From positions 1 through 60,576 of the forward strand of contig JABYQR010000282.1 in assembly GCA_022592445.1 (NCBI GenBank): 60,576 nt of DNA, given 5' to 3'. Positions 22,366-33,357 of this stretch are shown here, one piece after another (the stretch's first letter is position 1; each line of letters opens with the position of its first letter). This stretch comes from Cytidiella melzeri. Lineage: Eukaryota > Basidiomycota > Agaricomycetes > Polyporales > Irpicaceae. Made by a program: the position numbers and the translations under genes. The notes below the pieces were generated by a model. It was not told the origin of the DNA and searched no databases. It saw only the letters and a program-made list of their open reading frames with translations.

Positions 22366-22458
22366 CTAGAAGAAAGGGAAAGAAACCTCCAGCACGTCCA
22401 GAGACGTGAGGGAGTAGGGGCAGTCTTATCCAAATGTAACAGTTAAGGTTACACTCAC
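22366..22458 (-). other. Possible leader intron crossing the LTR end and primer-binding site
   Basis: On the minus strand, GTGAGT starts at 22458, 24 nt inside the end of the 5' LTR. A CTTAAC word follows. At 22366 a pyrimidine run ends in TTTCTTCTAG, a good 3' splice site. The 93-nt interval would remove the LTR end and the presumed primer-binding site just after it (22434 downward, reading TTTGGATAAG). Spliced RNA would then be unfit for reverse transcription. This is inference from splice signals only. Confidence 0.3.
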
Positions 22459-23157
22459 CAGATAGTTGTTAAACTTGAAGGGGAGATAGTGAGATAGAGA
22501 GTAGAGTGTTGGTGAGAGTGAGTACTGGGGAGTACGAAGTAGTCCTTGATCAACAGAGTGGATAAGACTGAGGGGATATGCCCTCAGGAGTGCCTCTATA
22601 TATACATGAAGGGGAGGACCCCAGGTACTACCCTAAGACCCCTAATACCTACATGAGTAAGCGAAGTAATCTACCTTACTAAGCATGCCCTATGCCCTAG
22701 TGGTGCCACTTCAATAATCAACCAATAGCAATTGTCCCCATGACCTGACCCCATGACCCAGCTCCAAGGCTAGACTTGTTCTAGCTTGTTCTAAGACAAG
22801 GCTAGACTTTTCCAGAAGGTTCTATGAACTATGACATCATCTAATGGAATGTTCTAAACTATGACATCATAGTTCCAGCAAGTTCCACAAGGTTCCAGAG
22901 AGTTCTATCATGTGATACACAATAAGGAAAGGAGCGCATCAGCGCATCAGAGACAGAGGGCGCATCAGCGCATCAATTGATAGGCACTGAGAATAAGCGC
23001 CGGAATAGGCGCCTGATAAGCGCCAGATAAGCGCTGGATAAGCGCTAAATAGACGCCGGATAAGCGCTGGATAAGCGCTTGACAAGCGCTTAAATATTCC
23101 CAATAATACCGTTGCCTGGTAAGGCAAGTCTTGTAGAAACATTGAAAATCTGTGACA
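22435..23157 (-). repeat. 5' LTR of the chromovirus
   Basis: The 723-bp LTR is nearly identical to 14814-15538; the length difference comes from two single-base indels (AAA/AA and TT/T). It is followed outward by TATGT at 23158-23162, matching 14809-14813. Confidence 0.95.
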
Positions 23158-23162
23158 TATGT

Positions 23163-23750
23163 ATGTACAGCATGCATGCGCATATAGATCTGATTGTCAT
23201 ACGCGCGATATCGAGAATCCCGAGCGGAATGCATATGGAAGCGCGAGAACCGCAATATTAATATATATGGCGGCCACCTCTTGTTCCGCTTGAAGAATAC
23301 ATGACTTATAGGCCATTAATATCCGGTCTTTATTTTCACATACTCTTTATATATTTCTCGTGCATATTTGATGAATATGCGAAGAATATGCAGCCTATTC
23401 AGCGCCTATTTCTCAATAATAGGAGAGGCTGATGTGCGGTGGGAAAAGGTATGCGCATTTTACGTATTTGTCCATCATATTGTTTAAGATAACTGTGACA
23501 TATATGATAGAGGTTTTGTTTGAAATACTTCTCATGGAACGACAATGGCCATGGCATAGATGTACCATTCTTGCACAGGACAACATGCATATGCAAGGGG
23601 CAATATGTATGGAAGTAGGTACACTTTTAAGTGCCTTTCCAAGGGGTTAAATCCTCGTGGTTACGCAGTGAGGATAGAACTCTAGAATCCTACACGTGTC
23701 AAATACCACAACAAGAATCAGTGCTGAAGTTGCGCAACCTGCGCTATCCC
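23163..23750. other. Spacer between chromovirus and DUF2470 gene
   Basis: AT-rich, no gene seen. It contains the 3' flank of the DUF2470 gene. Confidence 0.5.
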
Positions 23751-24636
23751 CTACTGTCCTTTCATGATGCTGTCTATCCGAGCGGCCTGCACCCGCTTAC
23801 GAAAATCCGCCCACACCATGAAGCCGCACAGGACAGTCGACGCCATGTAGAGTATCTGAAACGGAGTCGGTCAGCCCAGCAAAGAAGTACGCGGAGTTCA
23901 AACATTGAAGCGAAGGAATACTGACCGTCGGACCAAGTGGAGTCTTGTGTTTCCTGCACAGGTGAAGAGTATACAATGATTCGAGACCGTGTACGACGAA
24001 ATAGACGCTCCAGAGGTACGTGAGACCTGTAGATCCAAACCAATGTTCGCGGATGTATTCTACGGGTGCGATCGCGGGTCCGGAGGTGGATCCCAAAGGA
24101 CTCGTGGGTCCGGGCAAAAAGGTGAGGAGAACCATGGAGAGAACGATGGGGACACTCTTGTTGAAGGAGCTGTGCCATTGAAAGTCGGTGATTTGCGGGG
24201 CTTTCATCTGTGCGAGCAAAATCGAGAACGGGAGTTCAAGAATATATATATAAGTCGATCTAGTAACAGCTAAACGTACCATACCCAACGCTTCTTCCGC
24301 GTCGACCTTCATGCTGAGCAGCCTCGGCTTGACTTCTTCGTAACCAGCCAGAGGTGGCTGGAACGGCACGCGAATCTCGTTCTTGCCAGCGTTGGTCGTG
24401 TATGTCAATGACATGCCCTGTTGTTCGCGAGTTCGTTCAACTTGCAGCACGAACGGAAACAATGGGATGGCCAGGGAGAAATGATATATCACCTGAGTGT
24501 CGATGCTCGTCATCTGTGCGCTGCTCACTTTCTGGCCGACCTTGCCCCAGTGGCGCACGTAGGATACGAGGGTGTCGGGATGGTTGGACATGTACATGCA
24601 GAGGAAAGTGGACTTTGCTGCGACTGGGTCGGCCAT
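23751..24636 (-). CDS. Integral membrane protein with N-terminal DUF2470-like domain
   Basis: Exons 24636-24280, 24207-23926 and 23855-23751 join in frame to 247 residues, with GT-AG introns of 72 and 70 nt. The N-terminal half (MADPVAAKSTFLCMYMSNHP, DTLVSYVRHWGKV) resembles DUF2470, a fold found beside haem-handling HugZ-type domains. The C-terminal half has about three membrane segments (SVPIVLSMVLLTFL, YLWSVYFVVHGLESLYTL, ILYMASTVLCGFMVW). It closes with a positively charged tail, FRKRVQAARIDSIMKGQ. The arrangement matches conserved fungal membrane proteins of unknown role; a mitochondrial or ER location is possible but not shown. The start is the first in-frame ATG of a well-conserved beginning. 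Confidence 0.8.
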
Positions 24637-24852
24637 TGTGTAATGCTTGGCTGCGGTGATGGTGGTGGTGGGGAGGAAGTGCACACACGACTCCAAGTAG
24701 CGTGCTTGTACCTTATATCATGAGTGCTATGTACGTGTACTTACTGGTGGGATGTTGGACGTGCGAACCGATCACCGGTAAGGGGAAGCCGAATGGGCGA
24801 CTGTCTGTCGAGTCCTAAGTTATATGTAGGAAGCAAAGCTGCATTTTCACAC

Positions 24853-24923
24853 GCATTAATGGGGTAGTGGTAACCTGGGTCGTTGCCATCGACCCGCCGG
24901 GAGTTCGATTCTCTCTTAATGCA
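24853..24923 (+). tRNA. tRNA-Gly (GCC)
   Basis: The 71-nt sequence folds as a tRNA without intron. The acceptor stem is GCATTAA/TTAATGC plus discriminator A. The anticodon stem is GGTCG/CGACC around the loop TTGCCAT (anticodon GCC). The T arm is GGGAG-TTCGATT-CTCTC. An A box (TGGGGTAGTGG) and a B box (GTTCGATTC) are present. A T-run just downstream (24930-24935) would end RNA polymerase III transcription. The D stem is weak. Confidence 0.9.
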
Positions 24924-25335
24924 TCGCACTTTTTTCTTCTTTTTTTTCTTTTTCTTTTTCTATCAATGACCAGACCTACGGAGGACGCAACGCGAACCTG
25001 GTGGTTGAACAACACTCTGATCCCCAAGGCAGAGTGGACGGCGCTCAAAACCTTCGACGTTTCTCACTACGACAATCACCATACAGTCGCTCAGCCAACC
25101 ACTGGCATCGGTCGGATTGGGGTAGGAGGGCAGCTGTGCAAGTATAATCTTAACGAGTCGTCATTGAGGGTATTTCCAACACAACATGAAAAGGAAGGTC
25201 TACCACGTTGTATATATTAAGTATATCGTCCAATCACGACGGCAACTTGTGAAAAAATCCGACTTTTGCAAATGAAGAGCTGAACAGTCGTTGGCCACCA
25301 ATGATGATGAAGACGAAGTTTGAACAACTATCCAT

Positions 25336-26342
25336 CTAGAATGCCATCAACAGCATGGCACCCCCAACTACACCCGCCAGCGCCAGACTCGACGTCTTTT
25401 CCAGCTTGAACACGCCGCCAGAAGTGGTACCACCGGCACCGCTAGTAGGTGTAGGCGCACTACCCATCGAGACGCCTGACAGACTACCAGTCGAGCTGAA
25501 CCCGACAACGGGAGACGTGCTTGGGGATTGCGACCCACTGATAGTGATATGGGATGGTTGAGCAGGGATAGACATTTGCGAGATGGGTATGACAGAGGTG
25601 CTCGGAGAAGAAGCACTGGCCCCAGTACCAGAGAAGAATATCGACGGAGAGAGGGTGTTGCTGGTGACGACCGGGATCGTTGCGGTAACGGTGGCGCCAC
25701 TGCCAGAAGAAGTCACAACTGTCGATGCTCCTCCGGTAAAACCAGAGACGGTCAAGGAGGTGACTGAATCGCCAGCGGCCGCACAAGCATCTTCGATCCC
25801 TGCAGATTATGAGTACCTTTTCTGTGTTCGGGATGGCCCAGGAAGAGACTGAGACGTACCTTCCAGTGCCTGCTGAGCCTGAGTTACCAACGATGGTGTA
25901 GGAGGACCGTCGACGGCGAGATTGCAATCGAGGCAGCTAGCTGTGGCTTTGATGACCGAGTTGGTGCATAGGCAGGCATCGTTAGTGCAGTTCTGCGATG
26001 AAAAGTTGTGTCAAATTTGCTGCCACTGCATGTCTGCCGGAAATGACAGGAATGCTCACGTTGAAGGCTGAGACCATGGGCGCGCAGATGGTTTGGCACT
26101 ACGGGGTGTGAGGTCGCGTCGAACGACGATGGAGACACAACATACCTGAGGCGCAATGTCACTAGGGTCGATGACTGATCCCTGCCTCGCCTGTATCATT
26201 TGCTTGAAGGAACGGTTGATCCTGACGGTGGAGGCCGTAGCTGCACCATACTTGTGAATTTTTTTTCCGCCAAAATGGGGGTGTAGCACCTACCTTCACC
26301 CGCTAGCAACAACGCAGACACAAGAGCAAACGTATACTTCAT
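25336..26342 (-). CDS. Secreted Cys-rich protein with Ser/Thr-rich stalk and probable GPI anchor
   Basis: Five exons (26342-26294, 26240-26146, 26098-26060, 25992-25860, 25799-25336) give 259 residues in frame. A signal peptide (MKYTFALVSALLLAGEATA) leads to a small domain with about eight Cys. This follows the pattern DPSDIAPQ-CQTICAPM, NCTNDACLCT, SCLDCNL and EDACAAAG that is common in fungal surface proteins. A long Ser/Thr/Gly/Pro-rich stretch, likely O-glycosylated, follows. The end is a hydrophobic tail (LALAGVVGGAMLLMAF) typical of GPI attachment. The product is therefore predicted at the cell surface or wall. It is not a classical hydrophobin and the CFEM spacing is not met. Function is unknown. 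Confidence 0.8.
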
Positions 26343-27258
26343 GATTGCTTTTGCGGATACGTGTCTTGACGTGTGCGAGGATGCGGGAGGGACGCAAGCT
26401 GGACATGTCTCTGAGATGCGAGCTTTAAGTATGGTACTAGTATGCGGGGTGTACCGCCCTCGTAGCTGGCGCCGGGCTGTCATTGCCTTGGCGGTTCATT
26501 ATACCCAGACAGGAAGGATCAGCACGCATGCCGTGCCTTGATCAGTGCGCGTACAGCATGGGCTTATTTCCGTCCACAAAATGTCTACCGACCATTTCGT
26601 GCTTGTGTGTAACTTGTAGTCAGTGAGCAAGGCTTACTGCGCACTAGTCAACAACTTGAAGCTTACTAACGAAGCAAGCGGGCGTTGGAAGTACAAGCCT
26701 GCATGGGAGACAGGGCGGACGTACGACTGACTGTATCGGAACAATCTCGAAATCGTGTATGTCACGAGGAGGCTAGTCCTGCAGACCCCGTCCAGTGCGG
26801 AGACAGCTGTGATGCAAGCACCGTACATACGGACAAGAATAACAATGCACATGCGTACACCGCGAGTATGTTCAAAGTACGTTTGCTCTCCTCAATTTCC
26901 TGCTTGCACCATTGAAATTTGATTCTGAGGCTCGAAAAACAAAGTTCAAATAAAACTGTTCATCGGGAGTACGAGCTAACAGTCCAGTGGAATTTCTGTT
27001 CACTCTGAGTACAGCCAGATGAATATCTGGGTACCGGAAGGCTTCGGAGTGGCGACAGTGTGCTCCGGTCTGAAATCTTATCAGATAAGCCAGTAACAAA
27101 TCACAGTGACTCCTGCCGCTGCATTCGTACGCGGCGGCACCGCTTAGCAGGGCGCCAACACGATTGGCCACTGACTCCAGTTGCTACTTTGGTCTCTGCC
27201 GCGGACAGCCTCGCTCTCGACACAATCCCCAGTCCTGGCCACTGGCAAACAATGTACC
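26343..27258. other. Intergenic region between divergent genes
   Basis: This stretch should hold the promoters of the Cys-rich protein gene (minus) and the OMA1-like gene (plus). No coding frame stands out. Confidence 0.5.
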
Positions 27259-29325
27259 ATGCTGCGCCAAGTCGCTCGCACAACCGCAACCACATCGTCA
27301 CTCCTCAGGCCATCGACCTCCTCTCGTCGTCCAACACCACCCATACGCTCTCTCTTCACTTCACCTCACGCCGATCGCGGTAGCTTCCCACTCATCAGAG
27401 CTCAAAAATCTGTCGTCGCTCGTACCGTTCTCAGGGCTACTGCTATTTCTGCTGCTGGTATCGGCAGTTACAGGCCTTTTCATGCTACCAGGCGCAATAA
27501 TGCCTTCCCAGTGCTACCGCTCCTCGCAGGGCTGCTCAAGGTACGCTTGTCTGCGGCATTCGCATCGACCAGTCTTTGCTAACATCGTTGCGATAACATG
27601 CCAGGCGTCAGTGGCGATGGACATCATCAGGATGGCAGCACGAATAACCCTCACATTCCTCCCCGTCATCCTCGTCAAGAACTACCAAATGAAGCGCAAG
27701 CTGCGGTGGGCAGAATCTAGAGGAGACAAAGAACTCGTGGACAAGATCAAAACCCATATGGGCGTGCAGCATCATCGACACAAAGTCATGTTCTTCTACA
27801 TCCTGCTTGTCCTTCCTATATTTTTCCTATGGGCTACCGTCCTTGCCAGCTTGGAACGTACGCCCCTGACAGGCAGGTGAGCGTCTGCTGACGTCCACTT
27901 ACAATCAGCTGCTCACACTGACAACAATACCACCAGATGGAGGATGATCCTCCTCTCTCCTGAAGAAGAGGAAGACATTTCGAAACAGCTCGCAGGTGAC
28001 GGCTGGTATCAAGCCGTCGGCAATATCCTTACCCAAGATGGTGACACCCCAGAAATAATCCCGCCCACCGACTGGCGTTTTCACTGGGTACGAAACACCC
28101 TCCGCAGACTCGAAACGGTTATACCCCTTTTGCAGAATGAGGACGAGAATGATCCAAGATGGCTCGAATGCGGCCCAGACGATATACCGTTTCCACCTCC
28201 CGCAGACTACCCGTTGAAGCCGCGCCCGCGTGCGTCTGAATACGTCCGTCGATTCGCTGAAATGTCATGCGGACGCGCACCCCCACCCGTCCCTCACGGC
28301 GTCATAGGCCCTCCGTACTCTCTCATCGTCGTCGACAAACCGGACTCGTCCAACGCGTTCTCGTACGGTTTCGGTCCAGACGGCGGAGGAGGCATTGTCG
28401 TCCACTCAGGCTTCCTCGACGACATCCTGTCAAAAATCCCCGACCCACCATCCTCCGCTCCCTCTCCTACTCCCCAACAATCATGGTGGTCTGCCTTGTT
28501 TGGCAGCTTCTCCTCAGTGCAATCCACACCACACTACAATCATCCGATGCCCTCGGAAGAACAGACGTCAGAGCTGGCCATCCTGCTGGCGCACGAGCTC
28601 TCGCATCTGATCCTGTCGCATCACCTCGAGACACTCTCCTCCGGAACGATTATATGGCCAGGTCTATTATCCATTGCTACGGACGTCATCCGTGCCCTCA
28701 TATTTCCTATCACCATGATGTGTAAGTTCTTAGCCCTTTCGTTGCGCAGCGCTTCCCCAATTGATCTGTTTTGTTCGTTGACTCAACCGCTTGACTGATC
28801 TCAATTCCTACCTGGGGTGTGTGTACAATGTGAACCACCAGTTGGTCCCTTCGTCAACGACGCGCTCGCCGGTATCGGCAAAGCTGGCTCTGGCGAATTC
28901 ACCAAGCTCACAGAATACTGCACCAGTCAGAAACAAGAAATCGAAGCAGACGTCGTGTCCGCCCGGTCAGTTTCAACCCCCTTCCCCCTCTTTGCTGTCG
29001 CCGTTGTGTGATTGTGTCTCTCCACTTCGCTCATGGAAAATCTACTTGCAGATTACTAGCTCACGCCGGCTTCGACCCTCGCCTCGCAGTCCGGTTCTGG
29101 GAAGAGCGGCAAGAATCCACCGAGCGCAACGCCGAGTGTTCGCCGAGACGGACCTCCGAGGCCGTCCCACACGAGAGGAACGAGGTAGAGCCGATGCGGT
29201 GGATCGGGTCTTCGCATCCGTACAACGTTGTCCGCGTGGAAAAGCTTAAGGATGAGCTGAAGCGGTGGGAAAGAAAGAGGGAAGAGGCTTTGAGGCAGCG
29301 CGAACAGGAGAGGGCGTCCGAGTAG
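27259..29325 (+). CDS. OMA1: OMA1-like mitochondrial metalloendopeptidase (peptidase family M48)
   Basis: Five exons (27259-27540, 27605-27876, 27937-28721, 28842-28965, 29052-29325) join in frame to 578 residues. The N-terminus is basic and Ser/Thr/Arg-rich, as in a mitochondrial presequence. A membrane segment follows (VMFFYILLVLPIFFLWATVL). The M48 zinc site is LLAHELSHLILSHHLE (HExxH); the third zinc ligand is expected in QEIEADVVSARLLAHAGFDP. OMA1 acts in the inner mitochondrial membrane in stress-dependent protein turnover. The protein is longer than many fungal homologues because of the N-terminal region and a Pro/Ser-rich insert before the active site. The chosen ATG (MLRQVARTT) gives a standard presequence; an upstream in-frame start is less likely. 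Confidence 0.88.
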
Positions 29326-29830
29326 AGTTTCTTCATTGTTTGCCACGCTTGGGAGAAGGAAGGGCGGCGAGCAGCAGTGTTTTCTTCAATCTATATAGCT
29401 AGCGGACACAATTGATTTTTTACACGTAAGTACGTATAGGGCTCTTTGTTACAATATTTGAACATTATTACCCTGCATGTAATTCTAAAACATTGTCACC
29501 CACCCCACAAACGGATGATTTTTTTCGTCGACCGTTATCCTGATTTCTTGATTTCCGTACTTGCAGTCTCTTTCTGAAACACATGTGCATCACCCCTCGG
29601 GCATCAGCGACCTGTACTCAATGCTCAATGTTTTCTTAGTGCACGATGGTCATTTGTATACACGCGTCGACCTACTCGAGGTGCTGCAAAATATGAATTT
29701 GTTTGGTCCAATTATATCCGACCAGCGATTAGACGAGACGATACAGAGACACATGCTCCAAGATGCACAAGCGGCGAACGATGGATTATTGTCACAAAAG
29801 AAGGTTGGTGCAATCGTGTTCAGACGTCCT
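29326..29830. other. Region between convergent genes
   Basis: Holds the 3' ends of the OMA1-like and Svf1-family genes. No further gene was seen. Confidence 0.5.
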
Positions 29831-31286
29831 TTACGAGATGAACGTCGCCTCGTTGTACAAGTTCCCTTTGATTTCGATTCCTTGCGACAAACCAGGAACC
29901 AACGCGTCCGGGCCAGTCACATACAGCGACGCCGGATTCAACCACTGCCGAGATATGCCAAACATCAGAATCGGACAACAAAAGGGTGCTGCAGAGGGTA
30001 CTGACCTGGTAGATGTATGGCTTTGTCCCAGCAACGTAATTGACCATCGTCTTGATGACATACGGGATCTCGGCGAGCACGTCTACCTTCTCGACGAGAC
30101 CTTTCGGCTGATCAGGCGCGCCAACGTCGACTGTCAAGGTGGCATCCACCGAACCTGGCGAATCGGCAAAGATCGAGGGCGCGGCCCAGCGGAAGGAGAG
30201 CTCAGTGGGAGCAGGATAGCCAGTTTCAGCATCTTGCGCAGTCCGCGTATGCGTCGCCCGAGAGATGACCTCAGCGTTGTCCTCCTGAGGCTCGCCTGGC
30301 CACTTGGTCTCGGCCGTGACCGCGACGAGCTTGCCGCCAAGGACAACCGAGCCGACGTTGACGGACACAAAACCCGATCCGGCACCTTTCTTGCCGTAGT
30401 CGTTCGTGGTGGTGAACTCCATTTGGATAGCAGACGCTCCGCCATGCTCGTTACTCTGGAAATGGGCAAAGTTCCATCGTGCGGCAACGAGGTTGGGACG
30501 CATGCCCTGGATCGCGTGCACGAACATGCCTGGACCTTTCGCCTCGATCGCTTTGCCCTTCCACACAACCAGCCCCTGTGCCTCCGTCCTCGGCCAAAAT
30601 CGGTGCACAACGTATCCTTCTGGGCTGGCGACGTCAGGTCCAAAGTAGGAGAACCCGCCCTTGGGGCCCTTCCCGACTTTGAAGCCTGGTACAGCGGCGG
30701 GACGTTTGATGTCGAGTGAGATCTGTAGCTCGTTGTCTAGATTGGCAGTGATTTTATAAGACTCTGGGTAGTCTGTTCCAGGATGCGACTTGTACGTGAT
30801 GGAGAACTCATCAGCCTTACTGGAGCGCTTGTCAAGCTGGGGAGGAGGGGTGACAAAGTTGGTGACGTTGACGGATTTCCAGGCCAGCTCCTTTGTGTTG
30901 GGATTGTACATCTTACTCGTAAACTGAATTGTGGGATACCACACGCTAGAGTGGATGAGATAAAGATTAATTAGATGTGCGCAAGCGTGTTAGGAGCGGA
31001 TTACACACCCGACTGCAGAGTGAATTACTTGGCACCATATGAATGTACCATCTTCAAGGATATTGTAGAAGACCTGGGTTTCAACTGCAAAGCCTCCAGG
31101 ACACGCCCATTCTGTGTCCGACGGAGCGAGCTCAGAGAAGAGCTCTGACGCAGGACGACCGGACGACACTGGGTGGAAGTTGGGCGCGTGAGGATCAGCC
31201 GGGGCCGACGTCCTACAATCCATTAGCCATTCGTCAACTTTGTCGAACTCGTGGTTTTACACTTACGAAAAGAGAGATGAGAACAT
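29831..31286 (-). CDS. SVF1: Svf1-family protein (oxidative-stress survival factor)
   Basis: Exons 31286-31267, 31212-31009, 30945-30006 and 29944-29831 join in frame to 425 residues, the usual size of the family. Svf1-like landmarks are WACPGGFAVETQVFYNILED with GTFIWCQVIHSAVGVWYPTI in the N-terminal lipocalin-like half. The C-terminal half has FHRFWPR-type VVHRFWPR, MFVHAIQGMRPNLVAARWNF and EMEFTTT-like QMEFTTTNDYGKKG, and the protein ends NEATFIS. In yeast Svf1 protects against oxidative and cold stress and handles ceramide between membranes. The first exon is only 20 nt; its ATG and donor fit, but the start is less certain than the rest. Confidence 0.88.
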
Positions 31287-32077
31287 GGTGGTCGGTCGTA
31301 AGGTTGAACGTCGTGGTCGGTGACCAAGACGCGTATTTCTACTTGCACAGACGACTCTCACGTGTGATTAGCCTTGATCTCGATTGCAGATCTTCTAAGT
31401 TACTAGAATATAGACTTGTCAGCTTGAAAGCACTTGAGTGACACTTACAGTCAAATTCATGTTTGACTGTTGACATTACGACTGCAAAAGATCGCGAGTA
31501 CTGTCGTATGGGCATATGTGCTCTATCTTATCTTGGTATTTATTCAACGTCTTTCGTATTTGCGGTATCAACGACTCTACCATTGACAGTATCGAATGAG
31601 TCATCCAACGATAGAGCTGTCGTCACCAATTGGGGGGTTGGCGGTGCAGGAGATGCAAAAGGGGATCGAGAGATACTTCGAGACCGAGGGAGTGCGAGGC
31701 GTAGGCGACCCATCTGAAATCCCTATAGCTACTACTACCCTCAAGGAAGTAGCTCACTCCAGTCAGCACATTCAGTGGCTGGTCTTCGTTCTATCGTTCG
31801 ACGTTCAGCAGTATGTACATACTGCTGAACTGGGTTTTACCCTATTACATACTGCGATGGTGTTCGTTGCAAAGTGATATGTTGTTCAAGAAGGATAATC
31901 TAGCTTATCATTTGTAATATGTATTTTACAGCATAAACAAATTAAAACGTAAATAACTTCTTACTCTCCGAAGCGCCATTCAAAACACCCTCAACATTGC
32001 ACGAACAGGATTCACAAAGCTCGACGGGCGTAACGTATGTGTTCAATCCTGAAGCTCTCCAAAAGCTCTCTCCCCGC
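31287..32077. other. Intergenic region with a perfect palindrome
   Basis: No gene recognised. It contains a 28-bp perfect palindrome at 31803-31830, described separately. Confidence 0.5.
31803..31830. repeat. 28-bp perfect palindrome
   Basis: The left arm GTTCAGCAGTATGT is followed without a spacer by its exact reverse complement. Flanking bases do not extend it. It lies between the Svf1-family gene and the basic-protein gene. Confidence 0.9.
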
Positions 32078-33208
32078 ATGTCTCAGTCAGAAAGCTTCAT
32101 GGTACGGGTCATTGCTTAGCAATTATATGTCTTGCACGGTTTACGCCGTACGCTTACTGTCCGCAAGATTAAACGCAGACGTCGTCGTTGTCACCGTAAG
32201 GTGGACCTCAGCTCACCAGCATCAGCGGACCACTCAACCAGCGATAGAGACAGCAAATCCCAGTTGACTACTCGGTCCAAGACCGAAAGGCAACGCACCT
32301 CAGAAAGGCCGATCACAGTGGAGGGTTTTCTACGACAGTCCATTTCGACGCCCAAGGGCGTTACGAAACGCCGCATTGTCGATCTCAACAGCGCCACGCG
32401 ACCTGGAACTCCTAAGAAAGAATACGACACCACGAAGCACAAGGGCACGTCGTCCTCGCCCCCTGATCGCGAGCAACATGCTGCAGTTGGTTCAACAGAC
32501 GGTATCTCAAGTTCAAGTCCTCTCCCTCGTCCGAAAGTTGGCACGCTGTCAAATCGTATGCTGCGCGCAGCTGCCCTCTCCCATGTCCAGCTGGATCCGT
32601 CTGCGAGCCTTGCGCATATAGTCGACGCGGATCGCCCCACTCTCAAGTTCGAGGCTATAGCGTCTTCAACTCTCGAGTCGAGATCTCAGCTGAAAACGAA
32701 GAAATGGCGGCTTGTAGACCCCCGAAGAGTCCAAGATCTCCGCTCTGCAGATTTCTCTTCTGGATCTTCATACGTTCCCGCACCTTTAACATCTCGTAGA
32801 CCTTTACAAGCTCTTCGCCGGAGGACGGACGAGCTCGTTGACTTACCCGCGCGGTGCTCCCTTGTCACTAAGCGCAAGAGACAGTCAAGCAAGGCAATCT
32901 TGCGAGAGAGCCCTGGCCCCAAACCATTGTCACTTGTCCCTGTCGAACTACCGAGCGAGACTTTACGTGCTTCGACGTAGTGAACTTCCCTTTTGACCTT
33001 TGACTACGCATACAGCTGACTGATGGCTCATAGAGGTTCCAGCAACGATAAGACGCGCAACCACTATGGGTCTTCTTATGTTGCGGATCCTGGCCCTATC
33101 GCCCCTAAAAGCCCTGTGACCGAGCAAAATATTCTGGCGTATGACAGTGATCCTCCGGATACTCTTCTTCGGAGCAAGCATCCAGCGCTTTCAATGGAAA
33201 CTTCGATA

Positions 33209-33283
33209 CAGCCGTTTGCATATTTTCGTGAAACTCGCGCGGATTTTTTCCGTGTTTGGCCATATTTGTCTTGCCAAGCAGTG
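33209..33283. repeat. Left terminal inverted repeat of the Tc1/mariner element
   Basis: Its first 41 bases are an exact reverse complement of the right end; the inner part is imperfect. An early part reads TATTTTCGTGAAACTCGCGC. Confidence 0.9.
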
Positions 33284-33357
33284 TGACGAACTTGCAAGAC
33301 GTGACTGGCCTCAGTCTGTCGTTCGCGCTCGTCACTACATTCACTGCAATCAATGCA

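Larger units (their letters stand above)
14814..23157 (-). mobile_element. Full-length Ty3/Metaviridae chromovirus-type LTR retrotransposon
   Basis: This 8344-bp element has LTRs at 14814-15538 and 22435-23157 that differ by one substitution and two single-base indels. It is flanked on both sides by TATGT, a perfect 5-bp target duplication. Genes read on the minus strand: an extra ORF (21872-21076), gag (about 20904-19454), then protease-RT-RNase H-integrase-chromodomain (19457-15775). A polypurine tract (AAGAAGGGGGGG on the minus strand) abuts the 3' LTR at 15542-15553. The integrase C-terminal chromodomain places it among chromoviruses. Near-identical LTRs mean recent insertion, yet the coding region carries several one-base frameshifts, all in or next to short homopolymers. 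Confidence 0.95.

Noticed and set aside
22400..22434. Attempt to name the tRNA primer of the chromovirus
   Set aside because: The sequence after the LTR (TTTGGATAAGACTG) has a TGG but could not be matched with confidence to a tRNA 3' end; self-priming is equally possible.
24367..24723. Open plus-strand frames opposite the DUF2470 gene
   Set aside because: They are antisense shadows of well-supported coding exons.
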